From contig CBDDIF010000001.1 in the NCBI GenBank assembly GCA_965228785.1, positions 3,596,001-3,660,000 of the forward strand: 64,000 nucleotides of DNA. Reading direction: 5' to 3'. Below the pieces are notes generated by a model, which did not search any database, was not told the origin of the DNA, and was given only the letters and a program-made list of their open reading frames with translations. The DNA comes from Hoeflea_A sp965228785. GTDB lineage: Bacteria > Pseudomonadota > Alphaproteobacteria > Rhizobiales > Rhizobiaceae. The position numbers were made by a program, and so were the translations under genes. Below are positions 17,201 to 21,993 of this stretch, piece after piece; position 1 is the stretch's first letter, and each line of letters begins with the position of its first letter.

Positions 17201-19645
17201 ACCGACGGGATTCGGCTGATCAACCATTACGGACCCACCGAAGCGACGATCAACGCGACCTGGCATGAGTGCACAAACGGGGCCGATGATGATGGCCCGG
17301 TTGCTTCGATCGGCTCGCCGGTCGCCAACACGCAGATCTATGTGGTCGACGATCGACTTGAGCCGACGCCGCTGGGTGTCGCCGGTGAACTCCTGATCGG
17401 CGGTGTTCAGGTGGGGCGTGGCTATCTCGGCCGCTCCGGTCTGACGGCGGACAGGTACATCGCCGATCCTTTCGGGACCTATCCGGGAAGTCGCCTCTAC
17501 CGTACCGGCGACCTTGCTCGCTGGCGACCAGACGGTACGCTCGAGTTCCTCGGCCGCGCCGACTTCCAGGTCAAAGTCCGCGGCATGAGGGTGGAACTCG
17601 GAGAAATCGAGGCGGAGCTGACGGCTTGCGACGGCATCGCGCAAGCGGTCGTGGTGGCGCGCACCGATGCAGGTGGAGATGCCAGGCTGATCGCCTATGT
17701 GGCGCCGGAAGGCGTGGATGACGGGCAGGGCTCCGTCGGGCTCGAGGGTCTGCTCGACCTGGAGGTGGTGCGAAGTGCACTGCGGCGCAAACTGCCGGAG
17801 CACATGGTGCCGTCGGGCTTTGTCGGCATCGCCCGAGTGCCGCTGACTTCTTCCGGCAAGGTCGACCGCAAAGCGCTGCCGGCTGCGGATGTGTCGGTGC
17901 AACGGGCCGCCTATTCAGCTCCACGCAGCGAGGAGGAAAAGGTCGTTGCCGCGGCGGTGGCCGCTCTTCTCGATGTCGAAGAAGCAGTTGGTCTAGACGA
18001 CAGCTTCTTCGATCTTGGCGGCCATTCCTTGCTGGCCGTGAGGCTGGCCGCTCGACTGACCGAGATGTCCGGCAGGCAATTGCCGTTGCGTGCGGTGTTC
18101 GAGCAGCCCACCGTGGCAGGGTTGGCCGCAGCGCTTTCCGTCGGAACGGACAGGCCGGCAGGAACCGTCGTGCCGGCGACCCGATCCGGAATTTTGCCAT
18201 TGTCGTCGGTCGAAGAGCGCGCGCTCACCGATGGTCAGTATCGAGCTCATGTCGGGGATGAGGAGATTCAGAACTTCCTGATCAGAAAAGTCATTGCATT
18301 GGAAGGTCCGTCCAACCCGAGCCTGATCGAACGAACACTCGCAGCTCTGGTCGACAGGCATGAGATCCTGCGCACGCACTATGAACCCGGACTGGAAAAT
18401 GGCGGTTTCCGTCCGGTAATCGGTGAGAGGGGGAGCTTCCAGCTTCGGGTCCACTCTCTGCCGGGGTGCGATCGCAAGGACGCGCTGCAATTGGTGCTGG
18501 AGGATGTTTCGAAACCACCACCGGTCAACGTGTTCGGAGGCCCGATGGTCTGTGCGAGCCTATTCGTCGTTTCCGAAGACCTGGCCTTTCTGACACTCTG
18601 CTTTTTTCACATTTCCGTGGACGCGGTTTCAACGGCTCTACTCGCAGGGGAATTTGTACAAATTTATGCCGCATTGGCTGAGCAAGCCGACCCAGACCTC
18701 GATGACCCACCCATGCAATATGTCGATTTTTCTGCCTGGGAACGCCAGGAACTGACGCCGGAGCGGATGAAGACGCTCAAACAATACTGGGCGGTCAAGC
18801 TGTCCGACGCACCGGTATTTCTAGAGCGTCTCTGCGACCGGCCCTTGCCCGAGATGCCGTCAGACCGCGGTGGGTATGTGCATCGGCAATTGGATGCTTC
18901 AGTGGTTCAGTCGGTCAGGCAACTGGCTGGTCATGGTGATGCCACCCATTTCGTCGTTCTGGAAACCAGTTTGGCAATCGTCTTCAGCCGTCTGACGGAT
19001 CTGGAGGATATCGTCATCGGCACCCTGACCAGTGGCCGCAGACATCCGGCGTTTGAAAACTGCATCGGCAATTTCGTGAACAACATCCTCTTGCGCCATC
19101 GGATGTCTCCCAAGGACACAATTGTCATGTCGCTGGCAGCAGCCATGGCTGACCTGGCTTCCTCCCTGGAAAACGACTTGCTGCCGTTTGCCGAAGTTGC
19201 GGCGTCCATCACCAATGGCCACAACGGCTCATTCAGGCCCGCATACGAGGTATTTTGTCAGCTCATCATTGAGGAACAGCCCCACGGGTCCCCACCGGGC
19301 TCGCTCGAGTTCACGGACATCGACATCACCAAGCCACAGCCACCCCAGGGCGAAGACCTGGCGATAACGTTCATTCAGTCCGGCGATGAAATCGAGGCAA
19401 GGGTGGGCTTCCTCGCCGATCAGTTCGACGTTTCGACGATCGAAGCCCTGTTCGATTTGTATTCGGCCTTCATCGTTCAGTCTGCCAAGTCGCCGGATCG
19501 GTCGATCGATGCGGTTTGGCAAAGTTGCGTCGAAGTACTGCTTGACGACAATCGCTCTGCCGCCCTGCAAAGGTTGCTTAGCCGTTCGCTGCACGCCGGC
19601 GGCAATCCGAGTGGCGACTCAGGCGCGTCACTCAGCCGGCACTGA
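4523..19645 (+). CDS. Four-module nonribosomal peptide synthetase with N-terminal half-C and terminal C domain
   Basis: 5040 aa from GTG 4523 (AGGGG just upstream; an in-frame TGA at 4490 blocks longer starts). Approximate domains: C-terminal half of a C domain 1-255; C1 277-705 (motif AHLWHDG, 400-406); A1 720-1245; T1 with Ser1280; C2 1336-1780 (His1465-His1466); A2 1790-2315; T2 Ser2352; C3 2409-2850 (His2537-His2538); A3 2860-3385; T3 Ser3421; C4 3477-3920 (His3606-His3607); A4 3930-4460; T4 Ser4502; terminal C 4556-5025 (FHISVDA, 4695-4701). No epimerase, methyltransferase, reductase or thioesterase is visible. A1, A2 and A4 keep the substrate-anchoring Asp (927, 1997, 4141); A3 has Val3071 there. 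By-eye pockets of A1 and A2 look the same. The product is probably a tetrapeptide, perhaps acyl-capped by C1, released by the terminal C. MbtH and exporter genes lie opposite. Confidence 0.95.
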   Translation: MLSSDGLSQTDHWRDVMAGAPACLNLPFDRPRPAVQSGRTGRFGRPVHPLVSSAVLGLADRLGVTPFVVFETGLAITCCMLSASRDVVIGTVGQECSRSGEFSAFPLRHAIQDSSTPAELLVAGQRQHEAALRTDMPGVDKILAILDPPRRMSFAPLFQVFCQLRPQQPETLDSNAAISNGSVPLDAERSDLAVVYHQAADEFEVTVRYGSDVFDADTVEGLIELHDMLLAIMAEAPQEQIGRLWKRVLSQARSSVGTAAMACLVDAPRPETGSWYPMSSVQNDLWFAAQAGSADPTQASLAVLNCPVSVDLDRLENAMREEVAQTEAAWLRLSDTGFQGTGRGPTTDVTRIDIPFVPESSSLLDMILDWHRRRSHAGAVHSELALFTAPGSVVVAGSAAHLWHDGWSILQGFELICRNYATLGEDTRPRFAMDRMFLPTLRDEQLYRWSAENAEDISFWQQAFEDEAGTPLTVNLADRPHRAGMTQEVQSHRRPLPTALAEAIARLAKALSISQAELFTGLTAMYLARITGEEEVIISVPFLNRTRETLKIPGQFANALPVRMEMQADRPIDGLLVAASQAFRTALKHGRVPFGDIMRTTGLNPRHGDVSVNVLFHRRGLALEGQLAELRWLAAPESGLSFLFTQFGRSNPIELEARYNASVFDTDAVAAHTERLIAFAEEVVHRLATVPDQPLHAVPLVSEDERHALVSGFNDTDADYCREWTVVDLFEERAAARSDAMATVDGGRVLSYGELGAASSQLARYLIDQGIGPECVVGVCLERSQELIVALLAVLKTGAAYLPLDPDYPGDRLAFMLNDAQADAVVTVRDLGETLPEFPMQAVLLDDQETVAALATQPTGAIADTERLTPVTPDNLAYVLYTSGSTGTPKGVMISHASFANFLRAVREDVRLGGDDICLSLTAIGFDVSMQDFCLPLISGAQLVLADRRRLGEPGYMDRLVGAHGITFFETTPAVLTLLFNDGWRPKAEMKVICGSEILARDMLAELSATDARTWNSYGPTECAVTAVSWPTDAEAEIIPIGTPLGNVRIYVVDERLEPQPVGVAGELLIGGVQVGRGYLGRSGLTAEKFIADSFGNETGGRLYRTGDLARWRPDGTLEFLGRADFQIKIRGMRVEPGEIEARLTACDGIAQTVVVDRKDAHGNTHLVAYVVPEGVEGRRGPVELDGLLDFEAVRGTLRSNLPEHMVPAGFVGIARVPLTASGKVDRKALPEVDVSVQRATYAAPRSDEEKVVAKAVADLLAVDAAVGLQDSFFDLGGHSLLAVRLVARLAEATGRDLPVRCVFERPTVEGLAAALADLHVGGAEAIPQANRTARLPLSWQQERLWFLDRLDAEAGAAYHIEGAVRLKGALDRESLKAALAMVVDRHESLRTHFVEVDGRPVQAIRPCGAFAVDEEDVSGLDETAMEQRIYALLARPFDLSSGPLFRATLLRFGEADHILIAGGHHTVLDGWSLDLLLGEVAIFYSAQAGSEAAMPEPLALQYADYAAWQRTLLDADRLGEKAVYWRQQLSGVPDAMTLPFDRPRPKQADYRGGHVEVRVPGDVVDRLSALARSCDATLFMVLETAFALLLHRIGGDEDLVIGTAVGGRPRLELERLIGFFVNTVALRHRFKSGETFEDCLVRFRQTILDAFEHSDVPFEAVVEAVRPVRSLSHQPLVQVMFVLQNTGDAGGPDLDSAFEGLEVEVLGDDGRSDGQFELSLSLEEGADGIGGTLSYATQLFDAATARRIAAMYERMLSAIADDPQMAVAALPLISRQERQDLVASFNDTRTHYPRNRTVIDLFEEQVINRRDAVAVIDGNRDLSYGDLDAASNRLARHLIKQGIGPECVVGVCLERGQDLIVALLAIWKAGAAYLPLDPDYPRDRLAFMLDDAAANVVVTVRVFEDCLPAGVRLVLADDETTAVAALPTSIISDLERTAPLTPDSLAYVLYTSGSTGTPKGVMISHSSFANFLRAVRDDVILESDAVCLSLTAIGFDVSMQDFCLPLISGARLVLADRRRLGQPGLMAGLVEDYGITFLETTPAVLGLLFNDGWRPTEGMKVICGSEVLSRDLVADLMSAGAQTWNSYGPTECTVTAVSWAADPRAEVIPIGTPLSNVRTFVVDDRLELQPLGVAGELLIGGVQVGRGYLGRPGATADGFIADPFGTDPGGRLYRTGDLARRRADGTLEFLGRADFQVKIRGMRVELGEIEARLTTCDGIAQAVVVDRKDADGNTGLIAYVVPERLPDREVRETLDLEGLVDLEAVRGALRRSLPEHMVPSGFAGITRVPLTPSGKVDRKALPDVELSVQRATYLAPRSDSERAVAAAVKELLEVKTAVGVHDSFFDLGGHSLLAVRLVARLAEATGRDLPVRAVFERPTVEELAAALADMQAGEVEAIPLANRSAPLPLSWQQERLWFLDRLDTKAGAAYHLEGAVRLNGGLDATALKAALAIVVGRHESLRTHFAEADGRPVQVIAPHDGFAVGEEDLTGFDEPAIEQRVDALLSRPFDLSSGSLFRATLLRVGDTEHILVAGGHHSVLDGWSLDLLLGEVAAFYSARVDGETNEPEPLAVQYGDYAAWQRTLMDEDRLEEKAAYWRQQLAGVPDAITLPFDRPRLKQADYRGGQVEMSVPEDVAARLNALARSCDATLFMVLETAFAVLLHRLGGDEDLVIGTAVGGRPRLELEQLIGFFVNTVALRHRFGSDQTFEDCLGRNRQTILDAFEHSDVPFEAVVEAVQPTRSLSHQPLVQVMFVLQNTGDVGGRDLDAAFEGLEVEVLGDDGRSDGQFELSLSLEESADGIGGTLSYATQLFDAATARRIAVMYERVLRAIADDPRTVLAQLPLMSAVERRQLITGFNDTAADYPVNRTVVDLFEEQAAARPEVVAVIDGDRELTYRDLDAASNRLARHLITLGIGSESVVGLCMERSRELIVALLAIWKAGAAYLPLDPDYPRDRLAFMLDDAKVRTVIAAQGCEDLLPAGVQAIPLQDERVAETIAALSGVTIADADRRSPFTSETLAYVLYTSGSAGKPKGVMGRQRNLVHLSLGYIEAVDIEAGRRGAQRVSATWVTFLEEVLPMLVSGGTLAIYREKERFEADRFWSFIRDQNIDYLVTLPSIVGTAPDWLDFSDRSLVVTGERPRWNDLRTPAESARIWNSWGSTETAAVAGISDIICDSGDVFAFAPFGRAKVYVLDASLNVVPVSVPGELFVGGDAAALGYLGRPGLTADTFVADPFGAETGARLYRTGDLARWRPDGTLEFLGRADFQVKIRGMRVELGEIEVGLAACDGIAQAVVVARRDADGDTRLVAYVVPDGVEDKEGSFELEGVVDLEALRGALRRSLPEHMVPSSFVGIARVPLTSSGKVDRKALPDANVSATQRVGYAAPRTDEEKAVAEIMADLLDAETVGLHDGFFDLGGHSLLAVRLVTRLARMTGRDLPLRAVFEQPTVQGLAAALAQLGAGGVEVIPVADRSVPLPLSWQQERLWFLDRLDAQAGAAYHIEGALRLKGALDADALKAALSRVVERHESLRTHFAEADGRPVQVIADCDAFTVVEEDVSGLDETSLRKRVETLLSRPFDLSAGPLFRTTLLRAGEADHILVAGGHHTVLDGWSLDLLLGEVAAFYSADVRGGTAMHESIAVQYGDYAAWQRAALGPDRLEEKTAYWRQQLVGVPDAIALPFDRPRPKRADYSGGQVEVQVPGDVAERLTALARLRDATLFMVLETAFAALLHRIGGDEELVIGTAVGGRPRLELEQLIGFFVNTVALRHRFGSGETFVDCLGRNRQTILDAFEHSEVPFEAVVEAVRPVRSLSHQPLVQVMFVLQNTDDAGRRDLDAAFEGLDVEVLGDDGRSDGQFELSLNLEEGADGIGGTLSYATQLFDAATARRIAAMYERILGAIADDPQVAVAALPLISEKERQDLATGFNGTSNDYPRNRTVVDLFEQRVTERCDAVAVIDGDRELSYGDLDAASNRLARHLINQGIGPECVVGVCLERGQDLIVALLAIWKAGAAYLPLDPDYPCDRLAFTLDDAGANVVVTATDFQDVLPEGEVQMVLTDDDETDAVVAALPSIAVVDAERTAPLTTGNLAYAIYTSGSTGKPKGVMVEHGDLAHYASFSNDAFARLDRETVLHRTTIGFDYSAEELWWPLAFGHQVVVAPQAISSNPAALCRLCAERDVSTMIVVPSVLSALLSHGGLDQCRALQQILCGGEALDNRLKQSLLEQTDGIRLINHYGPTEATINATWHECTNGADDDGPVASIGSPVANTQIYVVDDRLEPTPLGVAGELLIGGVQVGRGYLGRSGLTADRYIADPFGTYPGSRLYRTGDLARWRPDGTLEFLGRADFQVKVRGMRVELGEIEAELTACDGIAQAVVVARTDAGGDARLIAYVAPEGVDDGQGSVGLEGLLDLEVVRSALRRKLPEHMVPSGFVGIARVPLTSSGKVDRKALPAADVSVQRAAYSAPRSEEEKVVAAAVAALLDVEEAVGLDDSFFDLGGHSLLAVRLAARLTEMSGRQLPLRAVFEQPTVAGLAAALSVGTDRPAGTVVPATRSGILPLSSVEERALTDGQYRAHVGDEEIQNFLIRKVIALEGPSNPSLIERTLAALVDRHEILRTHYEPGLENGGFRPVIGERGSFQLRVHSLPGCDRKDALQLVLEDVSKPPPVNVFGGPMVCASLFVVSEDLAFLTLCFFHISVDAVSTALLAGEFVQIYAALAEQADPDLDDPPMQYVDFSAWERQELTPERMKTLKQYWAVKLSDAPVFLERLCDRPLPEMPSDRGGYVHRQLDASVVQSVRQLAGHGDATHFVVLETSLAIVFSRLTDLEDIVIGTLTSGRRHPAFENCIGNFVNNILLRHRMSPKDTIVMSLAAAMADLASSLENDLLPFAEVAASITNGHNGSFRPAYEVFCQLIIEEQPHGSPPGSLEFTDIDITKPQPPQGEDLAITFIQSGDEIEARVGFLADQFDVSTIEALFDLYSAFIVQSAKSPDRSIDAVWQSCVEVLLDDNRSAALQRLLSRSLHAGGNPSGDSGASLSRH
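8527..16290 (+). repeat. Three tandem ~3.2-kb NRPS module repeats
   Basis: The C domains starting near 8527, 11746 and 14953 (spacing 3219 and 3207 bases) share long nearly identical DNA stretches, for example the segments around 9310-9420, 12530-12640 and 15740-15850, and the A-domain flanks and T domains are also alike. The modules therefore arose by duplication or were homogenised by gene conversion. The repeats are prone to recombination and to short-read misassembly. Confidence 0.85.
13631..14190 (+). other. Divergent core of the third adenylation domain (subdomain swap candidate)
   Basis: Up to the A3 core motif 'YTSGSAGKPKGVM' and again from 'YLGRPGLTADTFVADPFG' onward, this domain follows modules 1 and 2, but the part between, which holds the specificity pocket, is unrelated in detail. 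The pocket strand reads 'ATWVTFLEEVLPMLVSGG' (Val3071 in place of Asp235 of PheA numbering) and the A5 region reads 'NSWGSTE' instead of 'NSYGPTE'. Loss of the Asp that binds the alpha-amino group suggests a beta-amino acid or other non-standard substrate. Confidence 0.7.
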
Positions 19646-19681
19646 GACCGGCAACGCTTTTCCCGCTGGTCGGTCGCCAGG

Positions 19682-20659
19682 TCAGGCCGCGGCGATCTGG
19701 CGGGCTTTTTCCACCTGCACCTCGGCCTGGCGGATGGATGCGTAGTCGATCAGGCGCCCATCCAGCGACACGGCTCCTTTGCCGGCCGCTTCGGCTTCCG
19801 CCATCGCCTCCAGGATGCGTCTGGCCTTGGTGACCTCTGCCTCGGAGGGCCCCATCACCTCGTTGGCCAGCGCAATCTGGCTCGGGTGGATGGCCCATTT
19901 GCCCTCGCAACCCAGAACGGCGGCGCGCTTGGCTGCAGCACGGTAGCCCCCGGCATCCAGGAAATCACCAAACGGGCCGTCGATTGGGCGCAAGCCATTT
20001 GCCCGCGCGGCGACCACCATACGGGCCAGGGCATAGTGCCACATGTCGCCCCAGTGCACATCGCGGCTGCCGTCGCTGGCGGGGTCAGTCAGCACCGCAT
20101 AGTCCGGATTGACGCCGCCGATGATAGTGGTGCGGGCACGGGTGCTGGCGGCATAGTCGGCGACGCCGAAATGCAGGCTTTCATTGCGCTTCGAGGCCGA
20201 CGCGATCTCATCGACATTTTGCATGCCGAGCGCGGTTTCGATGATGTGCTCGAAACCGATCCGCTTCTTGTAGCCCTTGGCGTCCTCGATCTGGGTGACC
20301 ATCATGTCGACCGCATAGACATCGGCGGCCGTTCCGACTTTCGGGACCATGATCAGATCCAGGCGTTCGCCGGCCTGTTCGACAACATCGACCACGTCGC
20401 GGTACATGTAGTGCGTGTCGAGGCCGTTGATGCGGATCGATATGGTCTTGCTGCCCCAGTCGATGTCGTTCAGCGCCCGGATGATGTTCTTTCGCGCCTG
20501 ATCCTTGTCGTCCGGCGCAACGGCGTCCTCCAGATCGAGGAATATGATGTCGGCCTCGGACTGGGCCGCCCGTTTGAACATCTGCGGCTGACTTCCGGGC
20601 ACGGCAAGCTCGCTACGGTTCAACCGAGCGGGTGCCTGTTCGATGGAAAAGAAACTCAT
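19682..20659 (-). CDS. mcl: Malyl-CoA lyase (HpcH/HpaI/CitE family)
   Basis: 325 aa. It cleaves L-malyl-CoA to acetyl-CoA and glyoxylate, the last step of the serine cycle; family members also handle beta-methylmalyl-CoA. Visible features are an N-terminal 'RSELAVPGSQPQMF' CoA-binding start, 'IIFLDLEDAVAPDDK' near residue 40 with the metal-ligand Glu/Asp, 'IRINGLDTHYMYRDV' near 95, a second acidic cluster 'FGVADYAASTRART' and 'EGKWAIHPSQI' near 260. It is the last gene of the operon, 17 bases after glyA, which fits the serine cycle better than citrate lyase, since no citrate lyase alpha or gamma subunit is present. Confidence 0.93.
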   Translation of the reverse strand: MSFFSIEQAPARLNRSELAVPGSQPQMFKRAAQSEADIIFLDLEDAVAPDDKDQARKNIIRALNDIDWGSKTISIRINGLDTHYMYRDVVDVVEQAGERLDLIMVPKVGTAADVYAVDMMVTQIEDAKGYKKRIGFEHIIETALGMQNVDEIASASKRNESLHFGVADYAASTRARTTIIGGVNPDYAVLTDPASDGSRDVHWGDMWHYALARMVVAARANGLRPIDGPFGDFLDAGGYRAAAKRAAVLGCEGKWAIHPSQIALANEVMGPSEAEVTKARRILEAMAEAEAAGKGAVSLDGRLIDYASIRQAEVQVEKARQIAAA

Positions 20660-20676
20660 GGTTCGGGTTCCTCGAT

Positions 20677-21972
20677 TTAGATCTTGTCGTAGATGGGGAA
20701 TTGCGCGCAGAGCTCGGCCACCTTGGCGCGGACGTTCGCCTCGACGTCCTGGTTGCCTTCCTCGCCGTTCTCCGCCAGGCCGTCAATGACCTCGACGATC
20801 ATGTCGGCGATCAGGCGGAACTCGGCCTGACCGAAACCGCGGGTGGTGCCTGCGGGCGTGCCCAGGCGGATGCCGGAAGTCACCGTTGGCTTTTCCGGAT
20901 CGAACGGGATGCCGTTCTTGTTGGTGGTGATGCGAGCTCGGCCGAGTGCCTTGTCCACCACGTTGCCGGTCACGCCCTTGGGCCGCAGGTCGACCAGCAT
21001 CACATGGGTATCGGTGCCGCCGGTGACGATGTCCAGGCCGCCCTTGATCAGCTGATCGGCCAGTGCGTCGGCATTGAGGCGCACCTGGCGCATGTAGTCC
21101 TTGAATTCCGGGCGTAGCGCCTCGCCGAACGCGGCGGCCTTGGCGGCGATCACATGCATCAGCGGACCGCCCTGAATGCCGGGGAAGATGGACGAGCTGA
21201 CCTTTTTGGCGATCGCCTCGTCATTGGTCAGGATCATGCCGCCGCGCGGACCGCGAAGGGTCTTGTGGGTGGTGGTGGTCGCCACATGGGCGTGCGGGAA
21301 GGGCGAGGGGTGCTCGCCGGCGGCGACCAGGCCGGCAAAGTGAGCCATGTCGACCAGCAGATAGGCGCCGACCGTGTCGGCGATCGCCCGCATACGGGCA
21401 AAGTCGATGACCCGCGGAATAGCCGAGCCGCCGGCGATGATGAGCTTCGGTTTATGCTCCTTCGCCAGGGTTTCGATCTCGGCATAGTCGATGCGATTGT
21501 CTTCACGGCGCACGCCGTATTGCACGGCATTGAACCACTTGCCCGACTGGTTCGGCGCGGCGCCATGGGTGAGGTGACCGCCCGAAGCGAGGTTCATGCC
21601 CAGGATGGTGTCACCCGGCTGCAGTAACGCCTGGAACACGCCCTGGTTGGCCTGCGAGCCCGAGTTGGGCTGGACATTGGCAAAATCGCAGTTGAACAGC
21701 TGCTTGGCGCGATCGATGGCCAGGGTCTCGGCGACGTCGACATATTGGCAGCCGCCATAGTAGCGGCGACCCGGGTAGCCCTCTGCGTATTTGTTGGTCA
21801 GAACCGAACCCTGAGCCTCCATGACGGCAGCCGACACGATGTTCTCGGACGCGATCAGCTCGATCTCGTCGCGCTGGCGACCGAGCTCGCCGGTGATTGC
21901 GGCCTGAAGTTCGGGGTCGCGGCTGGCGAGGGGTTCGGTGAAAAAGTCGTCAAAGCGGTGGTGGGTGTTCAC
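20677..21972 (-). CDS. glyA: Serine hydroxymethyltransferase
   Basis: 431 aa, normal length. A PLP enzyme that joins glycine and methylene-tetrahydrofolate to serine, the C1-entry step of the serine cycle. Hallmarks are 'ELIASENIVSAAVMEAQGS' near residue 38, 'YAEGYPGRRYYGGC' near 63, 'VDMAHFAGLVAAGEHPSP' near 205 and the PLP-lysine motif 'TTTTHKTLRGPRGG' near 230. Lying inside the serine-cycle operon, it may be a copy dedicated to C1 assimilation; whether a second housekeeping glyA exists cannot be seen here. Confidence 0.97.
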   Translation of the reverse strand: MNTHHRFDDFFTEPLASRDPELQAAITGELGRQRDEIELIASENIVSAAVMEAQGSVLTNKYAEGYPGRRYYGGCQYVDVAETLAIDRAKQLFNCDFANVQPNSGSQANQGVFQALLQPGDTILGMNLASGGHLTHGAAPNQSGKWFNAVQYGVRREDNRIDYAEIETLAKEHKPKLIIAGGSAIPRVIDFARMRAIADTVGAYLLVDMAHFAGLVAAGEHPSPFPHAHVATTTTHKTLRGPRGGMILTNDEAIAKKVSSSIFPGIQGGPLMHVIAAKAAAFGEALRPEFKDYMRQVRLNADALADQLIKGGLDIVTGGTDTHVMLVDLRPKGVTGNVVDKALGRARITTNKNGIPFDPEKPTVTSGIRLGTPAGTTRGFGQAEFRLIADMIVEVIDGLAENGEEGNQDVEANVRAKVAELCAQFPIYDKI

Positions 21973-21993
21973 GATGCAAGTCTCCCGGTGTTT

